Source: Symbiodinium microadriaticum
Taxonomy: Eukaryota; Sar; Dinophyceae; Suessiales; Symbiodiniaceae
Length of the DNA: 64,000 nt
Direction of reading: 5' to 3'
Assembly (NCBI GenBank): GCA_001939145.1
Contig: LSRX01000512.1
Span: 271,315 to 335,314, forward strand
This document shows positions 24,101 to 32,504 of the stretch, in pieces. A program made the translations under genes and the position numbers. Under the pieces are notes generated by a model. That model had not been told where the DNA came from, made no database searches, and saw nothing but the letters and a program-made list of their open reading frames with translations. How positions within the stretch are numbered: position 1 is the first letter of the stretch; each line of letters opens with the position of its first letter.

Positions 24101-24504
24101 ATGCCCGTAAGTACCACATTAAGGGGATCACTACTAGCTGGATCATGAGTTGATGGATCCAAACCTCCTGGTGGTTCCTCAGAGTCCTCAAAGTGGAGCA
24201 TTCGGGCTGTAGGAGTCTCCCCAGTGACTCTGGTCCTCCGTGTGGCATCAGGTTCCTTAGCCGAAGGAGCAGCTGGCACTGAAGGGATGATGTTAGGCGG
24301 TACTTCATCAGGTCTCGGTGGCCCGAGACTTCCGCCTCCTGGCACACGGCATGGGTCGGAAGCAAAGGTAGCTTGGGGCTGGGACGCCTTGTGAGGTGGT
24401 GGCGGTACGGGAGGAGGTCTAAATCCAACGACCTTTCCGGAGGAGATGATGGTTTTGGCGAGGTGACCCCTCCAAGGAGACTCCCAAATCCCTTCCCAAT
24501 CCAC
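21184..24504 (-). CDS. Gag (zinc fingers) fused to copia RNase H with membrane tail
   Basis: 1106 codons. N-terminal third: Pro/Ser-rich Gag. At about residues 445-475 there is a CCCH finger (C-x8-C-x5-C-x3-H, CLFYSTPGGCKK...) and at about 480-500 a CCHC knuckle (CRACGGKGHRAAEC). After a Gln/Pro linker the frame enters the copia RT-RNase H connection at about residue 610 (ITGELLWLSQRTRIDIAF), followed by RNase H with DVFTDASFAPYS, STAECELIAACE, RVDNVAA and QLADALTKALP. Protease, integrase and RT palm are absent, although the frame stays open across the join. The last 290 residues add two hydrophobic segments (about 845-860 and 880-900), an Arg/Pro-rich region and a terminal H/C cluster (HIFPDCHVL...FCRYC). 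The first about 25 residues are probably out of frame, because Gag enters from the overlapping upstream ORF by a -1 shift. Confidence 0.8.
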   Translation of the reverse strand: MDWEGIWESPWRGHLAKTIISSGKVVGFRPPPVPPPPHKASQPQATFASDPCRVPGGGSLGPPRPDEVPPNIIPSVPAAPSAKEPDATRRTRVTGETPTARMLHFEDSEEPPGGLDPSTHDPASSDPLNVVLTGMAQLQGVVADLAGSPKQSRQEVIRPGVSSLPDLPSAGPESCLQFADWLHASKPALSDISDTSEELWGLVQKEAKEWYTRYLRLDAVSRLTSKPIPSAEITQPKWARVSRRIETMIIAACPTTVRDEISAARVTGLLPVVARLYVIYAPGGLTERELGLRQIQDPSPGTNMKDTVDQLRRWHRWCDRMRELGGTLPDSALRVKALEKITRVVLQSNPDVAFRINLTRAALQVDSSPDDGKVEQLHAQMLGELEAVVHRAGSKDQDKNKDQGQTLGPKIKGIEDPSSSPKTPKQGKANPKVPTNPKSGSAQEGTTSAGSPCLFYSTPGGCKKGADCTFVHNWNAIPAAERAQRCRACGGKGHRAAECKAGLKGEEKAKYKAPPANPKHTGNPKGAQPGAVATAAVVPPPKEMSQQQIKSMLADAAQILQQASPGSQGQNLGVPQAMPISPAPSPTSQGPSSNHPVTQGTPVTIESLTAQRITGELLWLSQRTRIDIAFGVGLMSSWAVKSPSYVTKIGLRILAYLAKTKSLRLSLVPGDHQDLDVFTDASFAPYSEKSISGVVVQLSGKCVFWKSRRQTMVSLSTAECELIAACEGVVLGQSVLALAAELINPATQFTLRVDNVAAITLAEGGGSHRTRHLRVRANFLKEMLDTAQLRVVHCPGESQLADALTKALPTARLEYLNDLLGIREAVGGDPTVQAVMATSRTFRNVDPNEGQSMVLVMALLMLQLQPAASQEEDEAEPVDLDLYVVAIMMACSVLFVWELGKHCLRQCVRQSVPRIATVQAPDEEPRRTRRQDAIRRALERETEGTLRFRNTRDEATTSDVAPPKTPSPATLPSSHVHVHVSTPPTSEFRAEPPASSSSTLPWTLTRPPTPPIPSPPPYPPEGRTGVQGVRGRETEQNSREIGVQTEGPPGLSDAQLCELEVITSSARTPGVLHIFPDCHVLRTVQSTHRRTFCRYCLTTLRQKGLR

Positions 24505-25427
24505 TCCAGACCGAACCTCCCAGAATTCCCAGTCCTAGACCCTTGTTGATCCCGACTGTACATTTGTTGTGAGATCTCTTGTCTCAAAGTATTATTCTCC
24601 ATCATCAGCAGTTCCAACTTGGCTCTCAGGTCTCGGTTTTCCTCATCTCTCATCGCCAGAAACTCCCGGACCTGTTTCCGAACCTCCGCTTGAATATCAC
24701 TCGAGCTCGTAGACGGAGGCCGTATTCCAGAAGAAGGTGCTTCGGGAACGTACAAGTGAGGGGCTGAAGCCTGTAAGCCATTCAGTCTTTCCAGAGTTCG
24801 CTCATCCAATAATGGCGTTGCAGGTAGTTGAGTAGCCGATGGTGGTCGTCGTGAATCATCTGGACTACCGGATTGGGCAGATGCAAATCCCTCTGCTTCC
24901 TGCATAGCCACGCTCTGGTTCACCGACCCGGTAGGTCCATGACCCAGGACGAGGCCTTCCACCACTGCTGGAATAGCTTGCACTGCCTTAGCCACACCAC
25001 CCAGGAAAGTAGTCTGATTCTGCTGAGTGGTCTCTTCTCTCGGTACTTCAGTCATCGAACTCCTCGATTCTCGAAGTTGGGGACCCAACAAGAAGCCTCG
25101 AGCGGATGTTGTTGAAACCGTGGCTCTCGATGAAGAAGGTGCGGCCGTCTCGCCCGACGGGATATTCTCATTCGCTATGCGGGAAGGTAGTGGTAACCCT
25201 TCCCCAGGATACTCGGGTCCAGCTGGCGGCGTAGTAGCCGCTACCGTCTCTCCATCCATATCTTGTGGTCCACGTGGAGGAGGGGCTGGAACGCCGTTCG
25301 GCAATACATTGCTCTCTCGAATAGCGCGCTGTCCGGACGAAGTCTGAGCGCCGCTTGGGCTCATAACCTGTCGTGCATCATCATACCCAGATGCAGCGTT
25401 GGGGTTTTCACTCTCGCCGCTTGCCAT
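24078..25427 (-). CDS. Element A Gag N-terminal ORF
   Basis: 449 codons, of which about the first 335 look like genuine Gag (Ser/Pro/Gln-rich; a coiled-coil candidate around EVRKQVREFLAMRDEENRDL and the following Leu-rich residues). The last part is a shadow of the fused ORF, which overlaps it in the -1 frame (24078-24504). The first ATG (25425-25427) lies inside the 5' LTR, so 19 or 20 residues are LTR-encoded. A second ATG at 25362-25364 lies within the primer-binding site and could be the real start. I found no canonical slippery heptamer in the overlap, so the frame change is either non-canonical or a disabling mutation. Confidence 0.65.
   Translation of the reverse strand: MASGESENPNAASGYDDARQVMSPSGAQTSSGQRAIRESNVLPNGVPAPPPRGPQDMDGETVAATTPPAGPEYPGEGLPLPSRIANENIPSGETAAPSSSRATVSTTSARGFLLGPQLRESRSSMTEVPREETTQQNQTTFLGGVAKAVQAIPAVVEGLVLGHGPTGSVNQSVAMQEAEGFASAQSGSPDDSRRPPSATQLPATPLLDERTLERLNGLQASAPHLYVPEAPSSGIRPPSTSSSDIQAEVRKQVREFLAMRDEENRDLRAKLELLMMENNTLRQEISQQMYSRDQQGSRTGNSGRFGLEWIGKGFGSLLGGVTSPKPSSPPERSLDLDLLPYRHHLTRRPSPKLPLLPTHAVCQEAEVSGHRDLMKYRLTSSLQCQLLLRLRNLMPHGGPESLGRLLQPECSTLRTLRNHQEVWIHQLMIQLVVIPLMWYLRAWPSCKGS
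25353..25368 (-). other. Element A primer-binding site, half-tRNA-iMet type
   Basis: Immediately inside the 5' LTR the minus strand reads GGTTATGAGCCCAAGC. Its complement GCTTGGGCTCATAACC has the form of the initiator tRNA-Met anticodon arm (CAT anticodon in the loop). Drosophila copia uses the same site (GGTTATGGGCCCA...), primed by a cleaved half-tRNA. Confidence 0.8.
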
Positions 25428-25770
25428 GCTTGTGGTCTTCGTCGTTGTGCTCAGTTCACTACTGACGGCACGGAGGAATCACACATGGGCTTATGGCGGC
25501 TAAGTTCTCAAATCACGAAGTGAACTGAAAGCTTTAAGCTACTGTACAAATCACAAATTCTTGGCTTGGAATTCGTGCCCTAGGGCTTGAATCTAGCCTA
25601 CCGGCATGCTGTTGGTGCACTAAGCTCTACAAGTGTGTGCCAATCGGCATGCTGTCAATCTGGAGCTCAGCTCCTCAGGCTCTAGTCCTCAGGACTTGAG
25701 CGGAAATATCATCATATCATGTCATGTCATGAGTGCTCTCCCGCCCTGTACACGGCAAAGGATTTCCGCA
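25369..25770 (-). repeat. Element A 5' LTR (402 bp)
   Basis: Identical to the copy at 20745-21146. It contains the most upstream Gag ATG (25425-25427). On the + strand, ATCATCATATCATGTCATGTCATGA is a short internal repeat (cited by its ends, ATCATCATATC and GTCATGA). Confidence 0.93.
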
Positions 25771-26169
25771 GGCTTCTATAGGGCACATAGACCTTCTATA
25801 AGGCTCCTATAACGGTAACTACCCACCTGAAAATGTCCTAGAGGGTCGTCGGAAAGATCCCTCCAGAGAGGTGATCCTTCTAGAGTTGAACGCGCATGGC
25901 GAAATCTTGTTTCCGGGTCCAAGTTTCTAAAGTCCCACAAAAACCCCTGGCGCTAGAATATCCAGCTCTGCACCCTAAACCCTAAACCTTAAGTTGACCG
26001 AAATTATACCCTAAACCCTTGATAGACCTTTACGTAAAAACCCTAAACCTAAACCCTAAACTCGAAACCAAACCCGACGCAGCCACCCCAAGAAGAAGCG
26101 AGGCTCCGGCAAAATGCAGACCCAACGGCGAGCCGCTGACGCTCCTTGGGCTCTTGGACGTACAATTGA

Positions 26170-26270
26170 ATGTAGGGGCCTTAATAATTAGAATAGGGTT
26201 TTGGGGGTTCCTGATTATCATTATAGTATGATATACCCCCAAAAGCCTATTCTAAAGGCCCTGACATGTA
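26170..26270. mobile_element. MITE family 5, copy 4 (best preserved)
   Basis: Left TGTAGGGGCCTTAATAATTA then GAATAGGGTTTTGGGGG; right CCCCCAAAAGCCTATTCTAA then AGGCCCTGACA. Clear inverted repeats around ATTATCATTATAGTATGATA. Confidence 0.6.
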
Positions 26271-27069
26271 GGAACCTGATTAAGAAACCCTGGGTCTTTA
26301 TCAGGGGTCTTTGTATGAATCCTCATATATTTGGGGTTATAGGGCCAGGATTTCTCAATCAATACTCTGTGTTGACGGCGCCTCTTTCTTCTAGGTGGGT
26401 TTTGAGCCACGTGTCCTAAGGGACACGGTTTTCCCACTGACTACGTTATGGCTATCTACAGTTTCGGATTGAAGGCATCCCCGCTACGGCCTAGCGTTTA
26501 GGGTTTGGGACAATGAACCCCCCAGAACCCCGCGAAGGTCCCTGGCTTCTCCCCGAAGAAGCCCCAAAACCTTAGGCCCAAAATCTTAGCATTTAAAAAG
26601 CTGGGACAAGTCTAAAACTATAGAGGCCCCACAATCAGAATGGTACGTTGAGAATCTAATGCTATACCTATAACAAGGAGCCGATACTGCCAGTAGCTGT
26701 TCAGGCTTCTATACTCAAAGTCGAACCAAGGCACTTCTAGCCCACTTTCCTTTGCGCCGACCCCTAATGAACATGCCGCTTATTTCTCAGGGCCCCAATA
26801 TTGGAATGCCCAGTAACACCATTTAAAAACAACGGAGCTGATGAATCAACCACTGGAGAAAACTAAATTCTGAGCATGCTTTACAAGATCACTGAGTCTA
26901 CATGTCAATCCCTAAATCCCGAACCCTAAACCCAAACCCCTCAACCCCAAAACCCGAAACCCTAGACCCTAAACCCTTGAAGGAGGCAGAAAGCTTGCGG
27001 CAGAAGGTCAGGATCCCATAAACACTTCGCAGTGCCTGCCTGGCCTGAAAAACCTACCATTTAAGGACC

Positions 27070-27176
27070 TACGGTTGATGATATAAATCCAGCATTGCCC
27101 ATAATAAGGAATATACCAGAATTCCCATAGTTTGTGGTCCTTATGAGGTAATGCAGGATTTATATCAGCAACAGTA
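27070..27176 (+). mobile_element. MITE family 1, copy 10
   Basis: 107 bp. Ends TACGGTTGATGATATAAATC and GATTTATATCAGCAACAGTA; core ATTCCCATAGTTTGTGGTCC. Confidence 0.78.
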
Positions 27177-28119
27177 CAATATAAGGAAGCCTAACAGAGT
27201 AGGTTTTTCAGGGCCCCATGTTCTGTACGGTATCATATTTTCGGTTTAAGTATATGGGTTTCGTATATCACCCTGGGTGTGATCGCACCTGCGAAGCCCA
27301 AGGCACCAGGGCAAATAAGAAAGGGCTTTGGGGTTTAGGGTGTAAGCTATACAAGGACTACAAGCGGATGTAATCACTAATTCTTCAGATCCCTTTACAT
27401 TACGTCAGAAGCAACTCATATAATGAATGCATCCAGATCGAAACCTTAACACCCCTAAACCCTAAGCCCCAATCCTAAACCCTAAACCCTGAACCCAAGA
27501 CCCTTAACAGAAAAAAAAAAACTGCCAGGCCCCTTTGCTCCAAAAAGCAAGCCACCCTGGGCTACCCTAAACCCTAAACCCTAAAGCCCCTAAAGCCTAA
27601 ACCCTAAACCCTAAAGCCGTAAACCCCAAAACCCTAGGCCGCCCGGCTTGCTCATGAACTCATCTCCCTGGTAGATCTTCCTGCCAACAACAGCAAGCCG
27701 AGCTGGAGAGACTCAGGACTTCGTAAGTAAGGCTTTGAATCCGGGTTTAGGGTTTAGGGCTTAGGGTTTAGGGCTTAGGGGTTTAGGGGTTTAGGGTTTA
27801 GGGTTTAGGGTTTATGAATATATACCGAAAATCCCCAGCGACGGAACTGCAACTCCCATGCCTTTGATGCTTCAGGTACGCTTTCGGGTCCCAAAGTCAA
27901 AAAAGTCCAGCAGCAGAAATCTACCGACTCCGACTTAGGAAACCAGGTGGCCGGTGGTTGTTTTTCTCTGTCCGGGTGTTTCCGCGGGCTAACACTTTTC
28001 GGCTTTGGGGTTTGGGGCTGAGGGCTTTTTTGAGGGTGTGGGACTGAACACTGCTCTTTTGGGGAGAGAAACGACGCCGGTTTTTGACCCCCCCACGTCC
28101 CAGATGAACTCTGACAAGC

Positions 28120-28618
28120 CTACAGCACCACATCCCGCGCCTTCAAGTCCTGAAAATTCCTAACATTCTGGGCTTGACCGCCTAGAAGGAGGAGCTTCCA
28201 ATCCGGGTGTGTCTTCGTCAAAAATGCGAGCACCATGTTGATTCGTTGCGAGGCGTCTGCAACCGTTGTCTTCGGGTTCATGACCGCATCGTCCTCGAAA
28301 ACCAGCACGGCCGTGTAGCCCTGACCGAAAAGCTGCAGAGCCTTCTGTAAAGCACAGCCGTGCGACTGTGCGCAGCCAAAAACACCCCACCTGCACAATA
28401 GCTGTTTGCGGGCCATCTTTCGAAGCTTGGGGCTCAACCGCACACGACCATTCTGGCGTTGGCCATCCGCGCCCTCCCAACTCAAACCAACCAACCCTTG
28501 CCTCGTGCGGCACCGTGAATTGGAGTTCTTCAAAGCTTGCCCGTCGACAGCCTCGACAAATGTGGGTTTGACGCCCAAACCCTTGCAGAGGCTCTTGTAG
28601 AACCCTTGCAAATCACTT
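28120..28618 (-). CDS. GT25-like glycosyltransferase exon (partial)
   Basis: A single open stretch of about 165 codons. It shows the glycosyltransferase family 25 layout: an early VEAVDGQAL segment, then GVFGCAQSHGCALQKALQ (the conserved GC..SH block) and AVLVFEDDAVM, with the acidic EDD triad expected to bind the metal and nucleotide sugar. Family members usually begin with a VINLDRR-like strand just before this point; it is missing, and so is the C-terminal third. The exon starts right after an AG at 28,619-28,620 that ends a TTTAGGG-rich stretch, so heptamer DNA may be acting as the 3' part of an intron. It is either one exon of a larger gene or a captured fragment. Both flanks are telomere-like repeat within the window and no second exon was found. 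Confidence 0.6.
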
Positions 28619-28789
28619 CTAGACCCCTAAACCCTATAGCCCTAAACCCTGAACCCTAGACCCTATACACCCTAAACCCTAAATTTTGAACCCTAGACCC
28701 CTTATACAACCCTCAACAGAACCTTAATCTCCACACCAGCCCTACACTCTGAAGCCTAGCGCCCGAGGCCTCATACCTGCGGGCCCCCC

Positions 28790-29100
28790 TTGGGGTTCAG
28801 GGTTCAGGGCTTAGGGTTCCGGGTTTAGGGGTTTAAGGGTTTAGGGGTTGAAGGGTTTAGGGGTTGAAGGGTTTAGGGGTTTCAGGGTTTCGGGGTTTCA
28901 GGGTTTAGGGCAAGGGGTTTAAGGGTTTAGGGTTTAGGGCCGAGGGTTTAAGGGGGTTCAGGGCTTTGCGTTCCGGGCTTAGGGGTTTAAGGGTTCAGGG
29001 TTCAGGGGTTTAGGGGTTTAAGGGTTTAGGGTTTAGAGCATAAGGTTCAGGGCTTAGCGTTCAGGGTTTGGGGTTAAGGGTTCAGGGTTTAGGGCCCAGG
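28790..29100 (+). repeat. TTTAGGG/TTCAGGG/TTTAAGGG array
   Basis: About 310 bp of mixed heptamers and nonamers (GGGTTTAGGGG, GGGTTCAGGG, GGGTTTAAGGG). Confidence 0.8.
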
Positions 29101-29514
29101 GAAATACCCCAAAACACCCGTGAAAGGACTCTCACGTCGGAACCCTGAATCGCAGCACGTCTATCGTAAATATAGAGATCACACAAGGATCCCTAGTTTC
29201 TGATACACCTTCTGTCTCAAACCTATGGAAAAGCATAGAAACCCTGGAGAAAAAGCCTTATAGAAACTCCAGAAACACCCCCCAAAATCTTATACAAAAA
29301 CCTCCTAGAGAAAACCCTTAGAAGCCCAGACCCTGGCCCTAAACTCCAAACCTTAGAAACCCTAAACCCCAACCCCCTAAACCCTAAACCCTTAACCACT
29401 AAGTACAAAAAGAAAAAAACGACGCTTGTCAGAGCTCCGGGCTTCCCCGTGGGCGTGGCGAACTCCTCGGGCCGGGAGACCAGCCGCGTGCCCTTCCGCG
29501 TGGCCTTTGGGAGG

Positions 29515-29745
29515 GGGTTTTGGGCTTGGGGGTTTAGGGCTTAGGGCTGAGGGTTTAGGGCTCAGGGTTTTAGGGTTTTAGGGTTTAGGGCTTAGGGCTT
29601 AGGGCTGAGGGTTTTAGGGTTTAGGGTTTAGGGTTTAGGGCTTTGGGGTTTTAGGGTTAGGGTTTAGGGGTTTAGGGTTTAGGGTTCAGGGTGTTGTTGG
29701 GAGGGGCTTGGGGTTTAGGGTTTTGTTTTGAGGGTGCTTTGCGGC
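29515..29745 (+). repeat. TTTAGGG array
   Basis: Heptamers with GCTTAGGG and GCTGAGGG variants. It is followed 30 bp later by the opposite orientation (29,770-29,860, CCCTAAA), making a head-to-head inverted pair. Confidence 0.82.
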
Positions 29746-29769
29746 GTGGGGTTGAAGCCGATCTCTCTT

Positions 29770-30100
29770 CAACCCTAAACCCTAAACCCCGAAGCCCTAA
29801 ACCCCTAAACCCTAAACCCCTAAACCCCTAAACCCCTAAACCCTAAACGCCTGAACCCTCAAAGGTGGAAAGTCCACGTCCGACTTCCCTTGGCCCGAAG
29901 CCCAAAAAAATGACAGCGACCTGTTTGCCTAAACGGACTTGGGGGTTAGGGGTTTAGGGCTTACCCTAAAACCCCAAACCCCTGAACCCTAAACCCCAAA
30001 CCCAAAACCCTAATCCCTAAACCCTAAACCCTAGACCCCTAAACCCCAAACCCTAATCCCTAAACCCCAAACCCCTAAACCCTAAATCTTAAACCCCTGA
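29770..30100 (-). repeat. CCCTAAA arrays
   Basis: Two blocks (29,770-29,860 and 29,960-30,100) separated by about 90 bp of unique sequence. Variants CCCTAATC and CCCCAAAC are frequent. Confidence 0.78.
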
Positions 30101-30855
30101 AGTCTGACTTGGCTAGATCAAGGCTGAGAGCAAGGCTGTCTGCTTGACCTTGTAGCACCTCGGCTGGGCCGTAACTTGACATCCTCTTGGAGCTGAAGAA
30201 ATGGGTTCAGGACGTATGTAGGGCTCAGAGTGGCCTCTGTGACAATAGGAGTGTGGTTCCCTCGAGGGTTTGTCTGGTGACGAGTTCAAGTTTGGGGAGC
30301 TTTTTGGGGTGGAGGAAAAGAGGCTGTCATGGGAGGAAGTCGCGGGTGTCGCATGTCGGGTTTTGAACAACGACTCTAGAAGCACGAACTCAACCCAAGG
30401 ACTCCAAACCCTCAACCCCCAAAAAAAGGGGGCCCTCTATCATGTGAATGGGGTTTCGGGGCGTATCATGGCCAACTAAGCATGAGGAACCCTGAGGCCC
30501 TGAGGAATCATGTTGGCAGGCTCCTTTTTTAAGCCCTGACCCGAGCCCGACCCTAAACCCCAAACCCTCAACCCGAAACCCCTAAACCCCTAAACCCTAA
30601 ACCTCTAAACCTCTAAATCCCGAAACCCCTAAACCCCAAAATCCCCTAAATCCCCTAAACCCTAAACCGTGCGCCTTGGGCTAGCGACTCCGGAACCTAC
30701 AGTTTTGGGCTTTAGGGCTCAGGGCTTTTAACTCCAAAAACCCGAACCCTAAACAGGGTCTAGGGTGTTTAGATTTTGAGGTATAGGGTTTAGGGGTGTT
30801 TTGGGGTCTAAGGTGTTTAGGGTTTAGGGAAGTAGGGTTTTAAGTTTAGGGCTTG

Positions 30856-30962
30856 CCAGAGAACCCACTAGCCCGTGATTAAGGAACAGACCTTAAATTA
30901 TAGAGGCCTTCATATTACGAGTTAAGGTCTATTCCTTAATGAAGGGCTATTGGGCTCTCTGG
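30856..30962. mobile_element. Solo palindromic element, CCAGAGAACCC type
   Basis: Left CCAGAGAACCCACTAGCCC and GTGATTAAGGAACAGACCTT; right AAGGTCTATTCCTTAATGAA and GGGCTATTGGGCTCTCTGG. A long imperfect inverted repeat of about 107 bp with no coding capacity. Confidence 0.6.
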
Positions 30963-31016
30963 GTCTGATATAATGAGCTTCACTTCTCTCATTGAATGTG
31001 ATCGTCCATACTGGAG

Positions 31017-31135
31017 TACTTCGAGGCCCAGGGGACTTAGTAAGTAGGTTCTAAGTAGAGTTGTAAGTACCCTAAATGGAGTTACCCCAATTACAACCCA
31101 CTTATAACCGACTTACTAAGTCCCCTGAGCCACTA
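31017..31135. mobile_element. MITE family 4, copy 3
   Basis: Left TACTTCGAGGCCCAGGGGAC and TTAGTAAGTAGG; right CCGACTTACTAAGTCCCCTG and AGCCACTAGA. The interior, AGAGTTGTAAGTACCCTAAA, is shared with 45,035-45,161. Confidence 0.65.
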
Positions 31136-32223
31136 GACCATCGGGTCAAAAGGTGTGATGAAGGTGGGTAAGATTAAGGATCCCTTTTAAGACGACTCTC
31201 GTCGTGGGATTACCCCACCTGCCCTCCCTAAACCCTAGACCCTCAACCCTAAACTCCCTCAACTCCCTAAACCTCCTAAATCCGCAAACCCCTAAACCCT
31301 AAACCCTAAACCCTAAACCCCTAACCCCTCAACCCCTAAACTCCCAAACCCCAACCACCTTTCGAGCCCTTTGATAGATCTGATCTCTGAGCCGGGAACA
31401 CGCTTTTCTGCGGCTCCTCGGGCATCCTCGCCTGTACAAAAGGAAGGGTTTTCAAGGTTGCAGGCTCCGTAATTGGGTTCTAGAAGGGTTCAGGGTTTCT
31501 TGCTTTGGGGTTTTCGGGCTTTGGGGTTTCGGGTTTAAGTTTAGGGTTTCGGGTTTCGGGTATAGGTATAGGGCTCAGCGTTTAAGGTTTCGGGTTACGG
31601 GTTTCGGGTTACAAGTTTCGGGTTTAGGATCCCTTGGCGTCGGGGGGCCAAGGTCCTGCTGGCACTCGAGAGCGCCCACCAATCCACGGGAGGAGGGGGG
31701 CGGTGGCCGGGACTAGGTTTCAAAGTCTACGCAGCCTAGGGTCTGGGTTTTAGCTTTCAACGTCTACGGCTTGGGGTTTAGAGTTTAGGGTTTGGGCGCA
31801 GGGCCTCAGAGCAATTCAAGCGACGTCGTAAAAGGTGTGGCATGCGCGGGTAGACTTTGACGGCCCCAAGACCAGTCATGACCAAGTCGAAGAGAATCCA
31901 CTATGACACACTCCATACCCGAAACCCTAAACCTGGACCTTAAACCCTAAACCCCAACACCCTAAACTTTAGACCTCAAACCCTAATACCCCTACACCCC
32001 TAAATCCCTAAACCCGAAGCCCAAAACCACCTCCAGTCCCACAGCAGCCGATCAGCTAAAGCCTAAATTTTCAAGCTTCAAACCCTAAACCCTAAACTGT
32101 AGGGCCTACACATCATAAGCCGCAATCAAGCAGCTCGGGCAGGCCTCGAACTCGTGATCTTTCGCACGGCTCTCCTCTTCCTCCTGCTCACCGGAATTTT
32201 TCTTCAGGTCTAGGGCTGGGAGT

Positions 32224-32310
32224 TCCCCAAACCCTGAACCCTAAAACCCTAAAACCCTAAAACCCTAAAACCCTAAAACCCTAAAACCCTAAAACCCTAA
32301 ATACCTTAAA
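32224..32310 (-). repeat. CCCTAAAA octamer array
   Basis: Eight or nine consecutive CCCTAAAA units, an 8-mer variant with an extra A that is homogeneous in itself. This shows local amplification of one variant. Confidence 0.88.
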
Positions 32311-32404
32311 CCCTTAAATTAAACCCCTTAACAAGAACCCCAGAATTGGGATCCCCAGTGTTGAGGATCTTCTGCTCAATGGTCCAAACTGTGGGAGTTA
32401 GGAT

Positions 32405-32504
32405 TAGGGGGACCCCTTGGGGATATAGACCCTCTCAATAAGGTCCCTTTTAAGAGAGCCACAAGTAGGGTTAAGAAGGGTCCCCCCTTTAAGGGGTCTC
32501 CCTA
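32405..32504. mobile_element. MITE family 3, copy 2
   Basis: Left GGGGGACCCCTTGGGGATAT; right GGGTCCCCCCTTTAAGGGGT and CTCCC. Internal blocks GAGAGCC and GGTTAAGAAGGGTCC match 9,170-9,265 in reverse. It ends two bases before the N at 32,506. Confidence 0.55.

Larger units (their letters stand above)
20740..25775 (-). mobile_element. Internally deleted copia-type LTR retrotransposon (element A)
   Basis: Two identical 402-bp direct repeats (20745-21146 and 25369-25770; constant offset 4624, TG...CA ends) flank 4222 bp of internal DNA. The flanks carry a perfect 5-bp target duplication, GGCTT (20740-20744 and 25771-25775). A primer-binding site and polypurine tract in the correct places show transcription on the minus strand. 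The coding part holds Gag and a copia-type RNase H but no protease, integrase or RT core, so it must depend on a relative. The resemblance is to non-autonomous Gag-bearing elements such as plant TR-GAGs. Identical LTRs imply a very recent insertion; gene conversion or an assembly effect is the alternative. Confidence 0.9.
25776..28119. other. Telomere-like spacer with MITEs
   Basis: Contains a family-5 element (26170-26270), a family-1 element (27070-27176) and heptamer arrays at about 26,925-27,000, 27,440-27,640 (CCCTAAA) and 27,740-27,820 (TTTAGGG). No gene is supported. The GGAACCTGATTAAGAAACCC segment at 26,273 also occurs in diverged form near 1,977 and marks another dispersed repeat. 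Confidence 0.55.

Noticed and set aside
24078-24504. Canonical slippery heptamer for -1 frameshifting in element A
   Set aside because: TTTGGGA occurs but not in the needed phase, and no other X XXY YYZ site was found in the overlap.
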